NCBI GenBank assembly: GCA_035578175.1
Contig: JAQMRL010000005.1
Coordinates: 56,463,722-56,527,721 of the forward strand
DNA length: 64,000 bases
DNA from: Catonia carolina
Lineage: Eukaryota; Arthropoda; Insecta; Hemiptera; Achilidae
Reading direction: 5' to 3'
Shown: in pieces, positions 1 through 10,686 of the stretch
How positions within the stretch are numbered: position 1 is the stretch's first letter
Layout: each line of letters opens with the position of its first letter
Notes under the pieces: model-generated
The model's input: the letters and a program-made list of their open reading frames with translations, nothing else
Database searches by the model: none
What the model was told of the DNA's origin: nothing
Made by a program: the position numbers and the translations under genes

Positions 1-371
1 CCTTTCGTACCGTATCGTTCTACATTCAAGATTTAATTAAACTTCATTTCCTTAAAAAAAAGGAAACAAAAATTATTCAAATCACGAATTCAATTTAAAG
101 GTTTTGTTTTTAATAAATTATATTTTAATACATTTATTTTTACCCAGTTATTTGCATAATTTATTTTTCTAAGAAAATTATTTTTCGTTATAATTTTTTG
201 CTAAAAACGATCTGGGTAGCCACGAAAACTTGCAAAATATATTCAAAGTGATTTACATATAATTGTTTTAATATCTATTTTAAGGTTTTTTTATTTATTT
301 AAAGTCGCATCAACAGCTTGGTCAATAGTGACTACGGTGGGTTAACTAACTTTAACGGTGGCTTTTATATA
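1..371. other. AT-rich flank, no feature seen
   Basis: No open frame, repeat pair or RNA-like structure could be recognised here; the sequence is mostly A/T runs. Confidence 0.6.
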
Positions 372-432
372 ATAATTTCTAGATCCTAGCTGGAAATTCA
401 ACCCGGTACCTCTGTGTTGTAGGCTAGCGCAT
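372..432 (-). repeat. tRNA-derived SINE fragment (family 3)
   Basis: Read on the minus strand this resembles the tRNA-like head of the SINE at 53475, with the block before the B box, a B-box-like GGGTTGAATTTCC and the following GGATCTAGAA. The A box and body are missing, so it is a degraded piece. Assigned by eye from shared order of motifs. Confidence 0.4.
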
Positions 433-819
433 TAAAAATACGCTGCTAAAATGCCCAAAATGCTAAAATTTAAGAATAATTTTATTTTAGTCGTATAGGT
501 TATCAATAAAATTATATCTCTCATAAAAATTAATTTAGCACAGTGATTTTCTTTGAAGCCTATCGATTTATCGATTCAGTGAAAATACAAATATATAAAA
601 CCAGGGTAAAGAAAGTTCTATGCTTATTAGTTGTGAGATTTCTTATATTTTAAATTTATGCTTATTAGCCTCAATAAGTTGTAAGTGTCGTTGAAAAAAG
701 GGGTTTATTAATTTTAACACATATTTATGTAAATTTCTTTCTTTTACTTGTTATCTGATTTTGAAAAATTTTCTCTCGGATCAGTAAGTCTCTGTTTCCC
801 TTAGCTCCGACAACCAGTC

Positions 820-948
820 TTAAAACCGATAAAGGTTAGAGTCACGCAGGGATATGCTATCTTGCCATTACTGTTCAATATTTACATTGCTGACATTCCT
901 ATATGTCACAGGTTACTAAGGTCACACACACTTAGATTCGTTTACTGA
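820..948 (+). pseudogene. Jockey-like LINE reverse transcriptase relic
   Basis: One frame reads LKPIKVRVTQGYAILPLLFN followed by IYIADIP, the jockey-clade RT block normally seen as VPQG-x-LSP-LFNIY-x-DIP. It stops at a TGA around 946 before the FADD motif. Only this block survives, in AT-rich DNA, so it is a short relic. The RT block is directly visible; the jockey assignment is inferred from the IADIP continuation. Confidence 0.6.
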
Positions 949-956
949 TATCGCAG

Positions 957-1018
957 TATTACTTTCCTACCCAACAGTATTTTTATGTATTACTTTCCTA
1001 CCCAACAGTACTTTTATG
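957..1018. repeat. 31-bp direct tandem duplication
   Basis: Two adjacent 31-bp copies (957-987 and 988-1018) contain ATTACTTTCCTACCCAACAG and differ at about one base. A partial TTTTATGTA echo follows. Likely a recent replication-slippage duplication. Confidence 0.8.
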
Positions 1019-1308
1019 TATCTTTTTTATGTATTTTTATGTAAATAAAGCTTATAAATAGAGTAAAAAACAAGTTTCAATGAAATTTCCCAATTCTATT
1101 ATTCCGAATAAGTCAATAGTCGTGCATTTGTTTTAGAAATTTCTTGATACCGGGAGTGTGTATAATATCGTAAAAGTACATCTCTTTGCATCGTTTATAG
1201 GATATTTATTTTTAAACAAATCTGTGGATATGGTGTGGATTATCTTTACGTAATTTATCAATTTATTGCCAATGTTACATGTACACGAGCATGAATTTTG
1301 GTTCCACA

Positions 1309-1588
1309 CAAGATAACACAACTTGTCATGTTGCCGATGACACGGTAGATATGCTAAGGGATTTTTTTTAGTCATCGAAAGTGTTTGGCCTCCAAGATCC
1401 CTAGCTCTTACACCAGCAAACTTTTTTTGAGGAGATATTTAAAAAGTATTGTTTTTAAAAATAATCCTCATACATTTGACGAATTGAAGGAAAACATTGA
1501 ACTTGAGATTTCTAACAATGATGAGCAAACATTACAAAAAGTGGTTTACAATTCGGGTCACAGGAAATCATTTCAACATCTATTATAA
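1309..1588 (+). pseudogene. IS630/mariner-superfamily transposase C-terminal relic
   Basis: The frame from 1309 reads QDNTTCHVADDTVDMLRDFF. After a frameshift in the T8 run near 1366, the next frame (1385-1588) gives a tail with LFLRRYLKSIVF, then DELKENIELEI and TLQKVV. This order (QD-x-ATCH-T...D-LR...FFLWG-x-KS...L-x-NI-x-EI...TLQ-V) is typical of the C-terminal third of insect IS630/mariner transposases, including the second catalytic Asp in the QDN motif. The PRSxDLTPxDFFLWG block is scrambled. A candidate 3' terminus, TTTTGAAACACCC, lies at 1708-1720. No 5' half was found. Confidence 0.6.
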
Positions 1589-1725
1589 GGTTATTAATCG
1601 TAAGTTTCATTGTAATTTGACTATTGTTGCATAGAATTATGATAAATATTTAATAATTTAGTACTTTTGCATTTCATTCATTTCAGAAAAAAAACGAGTT
1701 GCGTCCATTTTGAAACACCCGTTAT

Positions 1726-2725
1726 TTTTTTTAAGTTAACTACTCTTCAATAGTACTTCTACGTAAAAGAAACTTTCCAAATTTTTAATATCAAATTCAC
1801 TGAAAAATTTTCTTTTGATGAAACTACGATACTTTAACCCAACCGAAGGAAAACTAATATCATACTTCACAATGTTGTTGAAGAAGCAACGTTGAAAAAT
1901 AAAACTTAGTAAACCCAATCGAAGAAGATTTAGGTCCGCACGAGTTGTAAGTTTTTGTTTAACAATAGCAAAACAACAGCTTACGAAGAAAGAAGTTTTC
2001 TTTTACTCTGGAATTTTGTATATGTGTGTTAGTGTTTAAGTTAGTAAACACTTTTGTTATATCTAAAGCTTTGTTTTCTTATACTGTTTTGATGGTGTGA
2101 TAAACCGCTCTTTTAAGCGCCTTTAATAAAACCATTTCCTTCTTTGAATAATAATTACTTTGTTTTTGTATTAAAGTACGCATAATCCATTACTCTTTAT
2201 ATTTCATTAACTCTCTTTGGGTTAAAATATTGAAGAAAATTTTATGTAAATATATTGCGGACCCAGCTTTGAATTTTATAAAACCTACACAAACATGTTT
2301 CTTTGTCTAAATTAGAATATTCCGAGCCTTAATACTCTACAGATTATAACGAAATAAATACTACGGAAACCCGTAATAATTGTACTGCAATTCGATCAAA
2401 TCTACTTTGCATTGTTGAACTTTTGATCCACATTAAGCTTTTTCCGTTCAATCTATACATTATAAAGTAATTTACCACCTGAGACCCATCATACAGGTAT
2501 AATGAAGGCATATGTAATTCAATGTTAACGACAAAAACATCGAAGTTACATTCTTCTAGATGACCAAAATATGCTCTATTAATGGACTGTACTCCAGGTA
2601 TCCCACTGAATTTGAACCATAGGGAAATAGTATTGATTTCTATTAGTTTTTAATTTTATTTCTTCTCACGAATAAATGAAGACTTTTTATAATTAGGAAT
2701 CATTAGAAAACATTTAGATCTTTAA
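1726..2725. other. AT-rich, no gene seen
   Basis: About 1 kb without a convincing ORF. The 60-aa frame at 1736-1918 (minus) has no recognisable motif and A/T-driven composition. Confidence 0.5.
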
Positions 2726-2992
2726 AACAATAATAATTTTAATACATTTTAAGCTGGATTTTGTATTGAAATACATAAATTTGTAACCGTTTTCTTTTTA
2801 AGTATTGTAAATTTTATGAGTACGTCACATTGTATGTTTGGAGTAATAGTAAAAAATGTGTGGAGATGTAGAGATTGGTGGGTCGAATCCATCTACGGAA
2901 AATCTTTTATTGTTAAAAAAAAATATTGGAAATAAATAAAAATTATTTATTTAATTTTTTTTTAATTTTCACAATTTTGTTTTATCATGTAA
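2726..2992. repeat. Left arm of long imperfect palindrome
   Basis: This arm matches the reverse complement of about 4456-4720 across roughly 265 bp. Shared blocks include ATACATAAATTTGTAACCG, ATTTTATGAGTACGTCACAT, GGTGGGTCGAATCCATC and TTTTGTTTTATCAT. Each arm holds a B-box-like GGGTCGAATCC, so the unit could be a tRNA-derived SINE present twice in inverted orientation, or a foldback transposon. The central spacer holds the mariner at 3045-4392. Confidence 0.8.
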
Positions 2993-3044
2993 AAGTATTG
3001 CAACAATCAGCTGTTTCTGAAAATTAAATGTTACAAAAGAAATA

Positions 3045-4392
3045 CGAGGGTAGGCTGATAAGTAATGCACACATGCTTGTAGAAGACAACTAAATAAACT
3101 TCAGTAGCGCGCCTGGTGGCATGTGGAAGTACTATTTCTCCTCTACAAGCCTGCGCAGTTTGAAGGCGTTGCTTTCATTCAGTTTGTTTTGAGTAGTGGA
3201 AGTATGGCGTCGTGTTCTGGTGCTATGTCAACGAGAATTAAACAACGCGCTGTTATCGAATTTTTAACTGCTGAGAAAGTGAATCCTAGTGAGATTTATC
3301 GTCGTTTAAAGGCTGTTTATTGTGACGATACTGTTGATAGGTCTACTGTGAATCGTTGGGTAATAAAATTTCGTGATTGCCAACCTGGAAAAGCCTTAAT
3401 TGTTGACAAAACACGCAGTGGACGACCAATCACTGCCTCAGACGATAATCGTCGCAAACTCATCGATGATTTGATTCAAAATGACCGGCGAATCACTCAA
3501 CAGCGTATCGCAAACCAAATTGGAATATCTAAGGAACGTGTTGGCTTCATTATTGAACAATTGGGATACCGTAAAATCTGTGCACGATGGGTACCACGCC
3601 GTCTGACAGACGAGAATAAACAGCGTCGATTGGAATGCTGTGAACAACTTTTGAAGCGCTACCGTGACGAAGGAGACGACTTTCTTTTGAATATTGTGAC
3701 GGGGGACGAGTCATGGGTTCATCATTACGATCCCGAAGAAAAAAGGCAGAGCGCTGAATATCGTCATCCACATTCTCCTGTTGTGAAAAAGTTCAAAACA
3801 CAACCGTCCGCAAAAAAAATTCTTTTGACTGTGTTTTGGGATGCTCGCCGAGTTTATGTGACTGATTATCTGGAACGAGGGGCAACGGTAAATTCTGCTC
3901 AGTATATACAGACTCTGAAACACCTCCGACGTCGAGTTTGTCGTGTTAGAGGCAACCTGGCGCCAATAATTTTGCAACACGACAATGCTCGTCCACACAC
4001 TTCGCGTGCAACTGGAGAGGCTCTGAGAAACCTGAAGTTTCAACCAATTTTACACCCTCCGTATTCTCCCGACCTTGCGCCTTACGATTTTTATTTTTTT
4101 CCTCTACTGAAGAGAGACCTTAAGGGTAATCATTACAGCTCGGACAATGAGGTGAAGGCAGCTATTGCGTCCTGGGTTCGAGGAAAGTCGGAATAATTTT
4201 TCAGTGACGGAATGAAAAAACTTGTTAAACGTTGGGAGAAATGTGTAATGCTTAACGGTGACTATATTGAAAAATAAATAGATAATTTGGTAGGTTAAGA
4301 TTTGTACTTTAATTTGTTATTTACCCCATCTTGCTATTTCTTTTTGTTCGTCTTCTACAAGCATGTGTGCATTACTTATCAGCCTACCCTCG
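3045..4392 (+). mobile_element. Mariner (DD34D) transposon, nearly intact
   Basis: A 1,348-bp Tc1/mariner-superfamily element. The 43-bp terminal inverted repeats (3045-3087 and 4350-4392) are perfect complements as read and begin CGAGGGTAGGCTGATAAGTA. TA dinucleotides at 3043-3044 and 4393-4394 are the target duplication. A single transposase frame fills the interior on the plus strand. Perfect TIRs and an almost unbroken ORF indicate a recent insertion. It sits in the loop of the palindrome formed by 2726-2992 and 4456-4720. Confidence 0.95.
3123..4196 (+). CDS. Mariner transposase, C-terminus cut by in-frame stop
   Basis: Encodes a mariner transposase that would bind the element's TIRs and perform cut-and-paste at TA sites. 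The 357-residue frame opens at 3123; the ATG at 3204 (MASCSG...) or 3225 gives a more family-like start. Visible in order: N-terminal HTH region, linker with WVPRRL (WVPHxL motif), D195 in TGDESW, D287 in HDNARPH and D322 in PYDFYFF. The last two have 34 residues between them, the DD34D mariner signature. The frame ends at TAA 4194-4196, but the same frame continues in family-like sequence (FFSDGMKKLVKRWEKC) to a second TAA near 4277. The protein therefore lacks about 28 C-terminal residues. Activity is uncertain; the catalytic triad is complete. Confidence 0.92.
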   Translation: MEVLFLLYKPAQFEGVAFIQFVLSSGSMASCSGAMSTRIKQRAVIEFLTAEKVNPSEIYRRLKAVYCDDTVDRSTVNRWVIKFRDCQPGKALIVDKTRSGRPITASDDNRRKLIDDLIQNDRRITQQRIANQIGISKERVGFIIEQLGYRKICARWVPRRLTDENKQRRLECCEQLLKRYRDEGDDFLLNIVTGDESWVHHYDPEEKRQSAEYRHPHSPVVKKFKTQPSAKKILLTVFWDARRVYVTDYLERGATVNSAQYIQTLKHLRRRVCRVRGNLAPIILQHDNARPHTSRATGEALRNLKFQPILHPPYSPDLAPYDFYFFPLLKRDLKGNHYSSDNEVKAAIASWVRGKSE

Positions 4393-4455
4393 TATAATAT
4401 TAGGTATTTAAAATAATACTGAATTTTTTACAAAAATAAACAAATTTTTAAATAA

Positions 4456-4720
4456 TATTTTTTAGATGATAAAACAAAATGTCAAAATTTAAACATAAAT
4501 AATTTCTTTTTTTAATATTTCCAATACATTGTTAATAAGAAAAGTTTCCGCTGATGGATTCGACCCACCTATCTTTACTTCTCCACGTAACAACGTTACC
4601 TTTTCTCCAAACATTCAATGTGACGTACTCATAAAATTTACATTACTTAAATTGAAAACGGTTACAAATTTATGTATTTTAAGCTAAAAAACAACTTAAA
4701 ATGTATCAAAATTGATTTTT
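4456..4720. repeat. Right arm of long imperfect palindrome
   Basis: Inverted partner of 2726-2992, about 80% alike by eye, with the B-box-like motif on the minus strand near 4560. Without the mariner the two arms would be separated by only about 115 bp, making a large hairpin-forming locus. Confidence 0.8.
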
Positions 4721-4739
4721 TTTATAAAGTTACCGGATG

Positions 4740-5160
4740 GTGACATTGAGTGGTGAGTTGAAACCTTTGTATTTTGGTGGCCCTGAAAAGAGCCGTTTAA
4801 GCGGTGGTCGTAGTCGTCATGGCAGTCGAGAAGCTGGGTGACACGGTGTATCGTCGTCCAGCGGAGACATCATCTTCTTTCCTCGCAATAGTGCGTCGAT
4901 GGCTGTTTCGTCGGGTCCGGTGGGCGTAAGGCTCGGTCGAGAGACCGCTGTGGCTATCGCTTGCGTCAGCGGGTGATACGACGGCTTACGGTGACGGGTC
5001 GGCGAGCGGAACCATCATCTTTTCTCTTTCGGGATCGTCGATTAGTCTTCGCTGGAGTTCGGTAGCCGTGCCGTTGTGGACGTCTTATCTGCTGTCTGGA
5101 TCGGAATCCCGTTTATGTTTTTGTAGTTTATATTTTATGTGCTAAGACGGGCCGAGTTCC
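4740..5160. other. GC-rich island with no readable protein
   Basis: About 400 bp far richer in G+C and CpG than its surroundings. Neither strand shows a long open frame; the minus-strand frames are broken and match no family I know. Its low-coordinate edge carries a histone-type stem-loop on the minus strand. It could be an eroded gene end, a CpG-rich promoter or the remnant of a GC-rich transposon. Confidence 0.5.
4779..4794 (-). promoter_or_regulatory. Histone-type mRNA 3' stem-loop
   Basis: The minus strand reads AAAC-GGCTCTTTTCAGGGCC-ACCAAAA. The 16-nt core fits the replication-dependent histone 3' signal: a six-pair stem (one G-U pair), a UUUC loop and an ACC flank. In histone genes SLBP binds this RNA and U7 snRNP directs cleavage just downstream. 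The expected neighbour would be a histone ORF ending within about 50 nt on the minus strand, but no histone protein is readable there. Confidence 0.6.
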
Positions 5161-5252
5161 CTAATCAATGAAGTGAAGAAGAAATTTATATTTTCTAAAT
5201 TTCATATGATAAACATATTTAGAAGATAAATTTATTTACTTGTAATACTTTT

Positions 5253-5318
5253 CAGGCGCTAGACAGGACTCGAACCCGGGACCTACCGCAGTGTAGTAAT
5301 CAGTGAAATCTAGCTCTA
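5253..5318 (-). repeat. tRNA-derived SINE fragment
   Basis: The minus strand contains GGTCCCGGGTTCGAGTCCTG, a close RNA polymerase III B box (GGTTCGAGTCC) in tRNA-like context, preceded by GTGATTACTACACTGC-like sequence. Only the promoter-bearing head survives. Confidence 0.55.
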
Positions 5319-5339
5319 AAGTTTATGAACCCCAGAAGG

Positions 5340-6129
5340 CGACTAAAATACTCGTAATCTTTATTTTTTCTGATTATTCTAATTAAGAAAATCTTACAAA
5401 ACATATTTTTGTAACTAAATTAAACTTACCTGAATCAGGGAAACGGCTGTTGTTACTAAGCATAGTTATAAATAACAAACTGATTACTGTCACACTTAAA
5501 CAGAGTCCAGATGTTCTAGAACAGGATGATGTCTCCATTCCACCTGAAACAGCAAAAGAAAACTCTATTGATATGACTTCCCCGAAAGAAAAATTCCGTT
5601 AATACAACTCCGTGGCTGAAGTGGTTTTTTCAATTGCTAATTAAAGGTCCGGTTTAAATACCTGGCCAAATTTAAAAAAAATTAATTTATGTTCTACAGA
5701 CACACGCAGTTAAGTAATGCACAAATATTTATAAACTATTTGAAAAAAAATCTGGTGTACCTTAGCAAGTGGAAAATTGAAGTAAATTTTAATAAATCAA
5801 TGATCGGTTTTCTTCCACCAGGTAATTGTTCGGATGTTTTCATAAATAACTGGTAAACTAAACTGATCACCTTTGCCCATGCGCAATTAAATTAGTTTAA
5901 ATATCATGGAGACATTTTGATAAACGTTGAATATGCTTAAACCATATAAAAATAAAGTGATAAAAATTATAAAATAGAACAAAACTTTGTCACAAGTTTT
6001 TTGCAGCATTCTTACTTACCACAAAAATAAAACCTTTTATCTATACAAAAATGTAAGGCCTGCTTAGGCAAATCTCTAAACAGTTTTTAGAAATTTAGCT
6101 TTCTTACAAGCAGCTCAATTTGAGATTTA
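5340..6129. other. AT-rich stretch with one SINE-like scrap
   Basis: At 5607-5668 (plus) an A-box-like GTGGCTGAAGTGG and a B-box-like GGTCCGGTTTAAATACC lie about 30 nt apart, suggesting a decayed tRNA-like SINE head. Nothing else is recognisable. Confidence 0.4.
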
Positions 6130-6685
6130 TTTATCTTGTCGCCGACAGCCCTACCAATATTAGCGCCTGCCGAGCGGAGCGCTAAGGACGCACAGAGCCT
6201 CCCTCCCCCCACCTTGAAGTGGACTCGCCCGAGGGCGATTTAAGCGGCCGAACTGGCCCGCGAGGCACATACTCGTCAACTTTTAACCGGAAAAGAACAA
6301 GAAATTAGAGCACCAGACCGAAGAAAAAGAGCCCAGCCGAGACCGGACGCACTATCCCTCGTCTACGCTACCGGTGGCGGACGCTACATTGCCGCACCGG
6401 TCAGCCTTCACCGACCCGGAGAGAACCGCCTCGGTCGCGCTATCAGCAGACGGCCTACGCCGACCCGACACTGCGAAGCTCTGGAAGCCATCACTGTCAC
6501 GCTGCAGTGGGGACCCACCTGCCGCTGAGGGAAGGCTAGGCCAGTAGCCCGGAACCCGGTAGCCGAACCGTCACTCTTCGGGCTTCGCTTCCACCACACC
6601 GGCTCGCCATTTGCGTCCATCAGGGTCTCCAAACCAACGAGCAAGCTTTCGCCACGTGTCGTCGGCCCTGGTCGACAATCTAAAA
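6130..6685. other. GC-rich island, unclassified
   Basis: About 550 bp of high G+C sequence with sharp AT-rich borders. The longest frame, 6408-6644 on the minus strand (78 aa), is rich in Arg/Gly/Ala and contains LMDANGEPVWWKRSPKSDG; I recognise no domain. It could be an exon, a CpG-rich promoter or the 5' part of a retroelement. Confidence 0.45.
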
Positions 6686-6689
6686 CATT

Positions 6690-8059
6690 ATTTTATAATG
6701 ATGCACTTTGAATTAACACCTGAAAAGTAAGATTCTTAAAACTATAAGTTAGGCTATGGTTACTGTATAGTTGTAACTGTAGTTATAGTTAGAGGAATTA
6801 GTCCTTTAGTCTGAGTACAGAATGACAATTTACACACACCATCCTTCAAATTCGTTGCCATCAATGTCATACATACCAGAATAGATCCTCAGTTATTAAT
6901 TCTTAATTAATCTTAATCAAAATAAATGCATGTAGCAAACTTACCAGACGTTCCACAAACAAGATTAAAAGTAAATGAAGCTGACATTTACTTAACGATT
7001 GACATAAAAAACACTCTTTTATTAAAAACAAAATTACATTACTTAGAAATAAACAATACTGTACACTCATAAATTAAAACCCACGTACTTTTTAGCCATA
7101 CTTAACAATATGACACGTCACACGTGTGATTAGATCCCTTATAACAAACTTTAATTATATAATTCAGCAATATAGTAAGTTCGATCAGGAACATTAATAA
7201 AGAATATGATTAAAAAAATGTTACGTGATTAATTTTTTTGTATTCTTAAAAACCTTCGATTTGGTATATTAATCAAGTAGGTTAATGACGCAAATATCTT
7301 AAGGGATTTAAAATTTGATAATTTTAAGTGCGCCACATTGTTGTTCATGTCTGACGTCACTGACTCAACTTCTTTAACTATTTGCTCAACCATTTTAACT
7401 TAATTCATCTAAGTGCCTGTTTTGTAGGTAAATAACTTGGCTAGTCCCAAGGAGTATTGCAAATTAAATTCAGAAATTGGAGATGATTAAAATGAACTAA
7501 ACTGTACATGATGTAATTTCTGTCATTGTATTTTCGATCAATAGCTGAACATTCTTGCCAAGATTACGCAGCACGGGTTTTCTTGATTATTGAGGATAGT
7601 TTTTGGAATATGTTTCTTATCGTCAGCTTTACTTGGCATATTTAAACTATCTTTATAAACCTCAACGCATTCATTGATTAAAATAGAAATATATAATTAC
7701 ATATTTTACATTTTCCACGAACAAAAAATACCGAAGATGCAATTAGTTTTTAAAAGATGTTGACTAATTTATTTTTCATAAAAAAATATGTTTTATATCA
7801 CGAAAATTAAAAGACAATCTCTTCTATTTACCTGGCTTTATATGAATTGTTTAGTGTTTGCTGATAATTAAGGTTTGCTTTCAGATAATGTTGAAACTGC
7901 AATAAAACAGGTCATTGTGCTTATGGAGAAAGCAGAAAAGGTGCTTTTTGTAGATTTATTTTAACAAACCTGAATAGATGAGTAACATCAAAAGAGGGCC
8001 CAGTGAAATTAAAACCAGATACGAAAAATAAATTTTTTTCAAATAGGGCCAATTGTAGA
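6690..8059. other. AT-rich, no gene seen
   Basis: About 1.4 kb with only short frames and no repeat copy matching elsewhere in the window. Confidence 0.5.
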
Positions 8060-8970
8060 TCACGTGAGATGACTTGAGAGGTTTATGGAAGTTCTTTTTG
8101 CTGACCACATTCTCAGCTTCATTTACTGTAGGCTTTTTTGTTTTATTCTGTACATTCGGTGTCCGGGTTTACTCGTCATGCCCTTAAACTCCATAATCAC
8201 TTCTCTGAATTTGATTAGTTTCATTAAGTTTTCTCGGTTTTTCCAATATCTTTTCTGGCCTCTTTAACCATTTGTCGGATACTTCGGACTATTATTTAGT
8301 AGGCTATCTTAAAAATTTGTTATGTCAATCGGTTGTCATCCATTCTATACAGGTGTCCATAAAATTTGTGTGACCTTTTTCTAATCGTTTCCATAATTTG
8401 TCTTCAGTACAGTTCAGTATGCAGTTCTTCTTGACCTCGTAACCTACATTGTCCTACTTGCTTCAGACTCATTATCTTGCGGAGGATCTTGCTCTCAAAT
8501 TACTCTGCTTCTCTTTGACCACTTTCCCTGATCATAAAGGTACACACTAAGCGTACAGACACACAGGTTTTATCACAGTAATATAATATTTTTAATCTGG
8601 GCTAGTCTTGAGAATTTTTTGTTCTTATAGCTACAAGTGGTGAGTTCCACGAAGTTTAACAACCATCTTTCCCATCTGTTATTGTTTGCTTCCTTTTTGC
8701 TGGTCTTTAGTTGTGTTATCTCCACGAGATACTTGAAGCTATCAAATTTCCCAATTTTTCCGTATTGTTCTTTAAGTGACGCGAGGCTGTTTTGATTTTC
8801 GTTATGTATTTAGTTTTCTCGAAGGAAATCTGTAGTTCTGATTTTTCTGCTTGTTTTTTAACACGTTGATTTCTTGTATTACTTTTCCCGTGTTCCTAAA
8901 AACGACTGTTAGGTCATCTGCAAAAGCAAGACTGTTTATTTTTATACCGTTATTTGATCCTCCAATGTGT
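8060..8970 (-). mobile_element. LINE reverse-transcriptase fragment, decayed
   Basis: The minus strand near 8970-8850 reads IKIHIGGSNNGIKINSLAF followed by ADDLTVVF, the FADD active-site block of a non-LTR RT. It continues NTGKVIQEINVLKNKQKNQ before stops. Further along are broken segments such as KRSHKFYGHLYRMDDNRLT, the usual C-terminal region of these elements, near 8340. Frameshifts and stops throughout make it a dead 5'-truncated copy. The high-coordinate edge abuts a dispersed-repeat copy. Confidence 0.65.
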
Positions 8971-9235
8971 ATTTTGATGAAAATATTCGTGTCAGGCTAT
9001 CTTGTGGTACCTAAGTAAAGTTTTAAGTTTCAACTTCTATTTTTTATTTTTTCGATTTTTCGTTTTTGAGTCGTTTTGTTCAAACACATACAGACATACA
9101 GGCCAATCAGTAAAATTATTGTTTTTGGCTTAGGTTAGGGGATCGGACTACGTGGATTCTGGTTGGTTAAAACTTGATTACGAAAAATCGATATGAAACA
9201 TAAACTTTCACTGCTTATTATATTCATATAGGACA
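8971..9235 (+). repeat. Dispersed repeat family A, copy 1
   Basis: Shares the ordered blocks TTTTGATGAAAATATTCGTG, TGGTACCTAA, a GTTTTGAG/GTTCAAACACA block and AAAACTTGATT-CGAAAAATCGA with copies at 21240, 30085 (inverted), 35925 (inverted) and 62990. No ORF; likely a non-autonomous element or retroelement untranslated region. Confidence 0.6.
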
Positions 9236-10503
9236 AAAAAATGCTGTACATACAAAATTAGTGGAATAAGTTCTCTTGTCTGAGTCCGCGATAATAGTTA
9301 GTGATAAGGAACATTTATTCGTCTGATATTAATTATTAAATACATGCTTCCAAAATCAGTTGCTGATTAAATTTTATACATCATGTAAATCTGTTTTAGT
9401 AAAATGTGATTTCTATAAAAAGATGCTCTACTTTTGCTTTCTGTTAAATGTTTTGCATTTCAATATTGTTAATAGAATTTTTAAAAGAACTTTTTTCTTT
9501 TAAAACACATTTTGTTTAATCTACTGTGTACAACAGTTCTATTTGCATGAAAATATCGTTACTGAGTGAGTGTACACTCCATTTAAATTCAGCATTCACA
9601 ATCTTGTGCTATGCAAGGATGGGTATTTTTGAATAAATTTTTATAAAACACATTTTCTATCTTTTATGCATCATAATTAAAATCGTTTGTAAAACAAAAG
9701 GAAACTGTCATTATTTTTACAGATTTTTTAATATGTTACGTTAATAGAACGCTAAAGAATAGTTAAATAAAAACTTAGTCTATAATTTTAACCAGTTTAT
9801 ATTTCATAATTAAAAAATTTCATGGTATTTCAAGGAAAATTATTTTCTTTGAATTTTTGGGATATTGTCTTCTTTTTCAGATGCCTTGACCTGAAATAAC
9901 ATTATTTAAAGTCAAGCTAACTTGAGTTTTTTGGTTACCCGACAAAAAAGAGTGATTGAACTTACACCATACTATACTATATCCAACAGTCACTTAGACT
10001 GTGGGAAAGATGGCGATTCCAATTTAACATTGGTTGTATAAAGCAATACGCTCTACGCTACTATCTGCCTACAAACATATCTAGTATTAAATTAATAACT
10101 TATAAGTTTTAGTTGTGATTGTAATTTAAACTAAAGTTAAAATGATAAGTAAATATTATTTAAGGAATAATGTTCGGCCCCAATATTCTATTAAAAGACG
10201 CAGTATTTCCTACATTGGCTACCTAAAATTAAAAAGAAATGAAACACTTTAAAATAAATGTAAATACTGTAGTTACATTTATAGAATGAAAAATTATAGA
10301 ATTTTTAAGCCAATGACAATAAAATGAATAAATATAGATTTTGAAAGAATATAAAAATGTTAAATTTTATTTTATTTTTTCATAACATTTTTTGGTTTTA
10401 TAAATAAAATGCTGTACATTACCCTATAAATAATTTTATTCAATTACAAATGTAATAACAATTCTGTCACATATTATATCATTCAGATAATAACGTGAAC
10501 GTT
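9236..10503. other. AT-rich, no gene seen
   Basis: About 1.27 kb without an ORF over 60 codons or a match to any other repeat in the window. Confidence 0.5.
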
Positions 10504-10686
10504 TTAAATCGTAAACGTAATTTGTTTCAATATTATAAGTATGATACAGCCTACAATAAGATAAACGATTATTTTCATAGCGTGAGTCAAGGTTTTAAAC
10601 ACAGTAAGTAACAGCGCTCCGGTCATATAAGCAATGGTATCTTCAAACTGCTGGACGAAGTTTAGTACCGAAGATTTCTCAACCAT
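10504..10686 (-). CDS. Small hypothetical membrane ORF (60 aa)
   Basis: ATG at 10684-10686, TAA at the low-coordinate end. The 60-residue product is acidic/polar at its N-terminus (MVEKSSVLNFVQQFEDTI), has a mildly hydrophobic middle (TGALLLTVFKTL) and a strong C-terminal transmembrane stretch (IIVYLIVGCIILIILK). An in-frame TAA lies 8 codons upstream, so the ORF is closed. Its coding composition is less AT-biased than its surroundings. It could be a small membrane protein, a last exon (CCAG lies just upstream of GTCGACG on the minus strand), or the membrane anchor of an old viral or env-like glycoprotein. No family recognised. Confidence 0.3.
   Translation of the reverse strand: MVEKSSVLNFVQQFEDTIAYMTGALLLTVFKTLTHAMKIIVYLIVGCIILIILKQITFTI

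Noticed and set aside
3438..4043. Minus-strand ORFs opposite the mariner transposase
   Set aside because: They lie antisense to a clearly coding frame and have no motif.
4740..5160. Possible histone H4 coding sequence upstream of the stem-loop
   Set aside because: A short CTGCCATG...CTTAAACGG resemblance to the H4 C-terminus was noticed, but no frame gives H4 residues and the rest does not align; kept only as a stem-loop.
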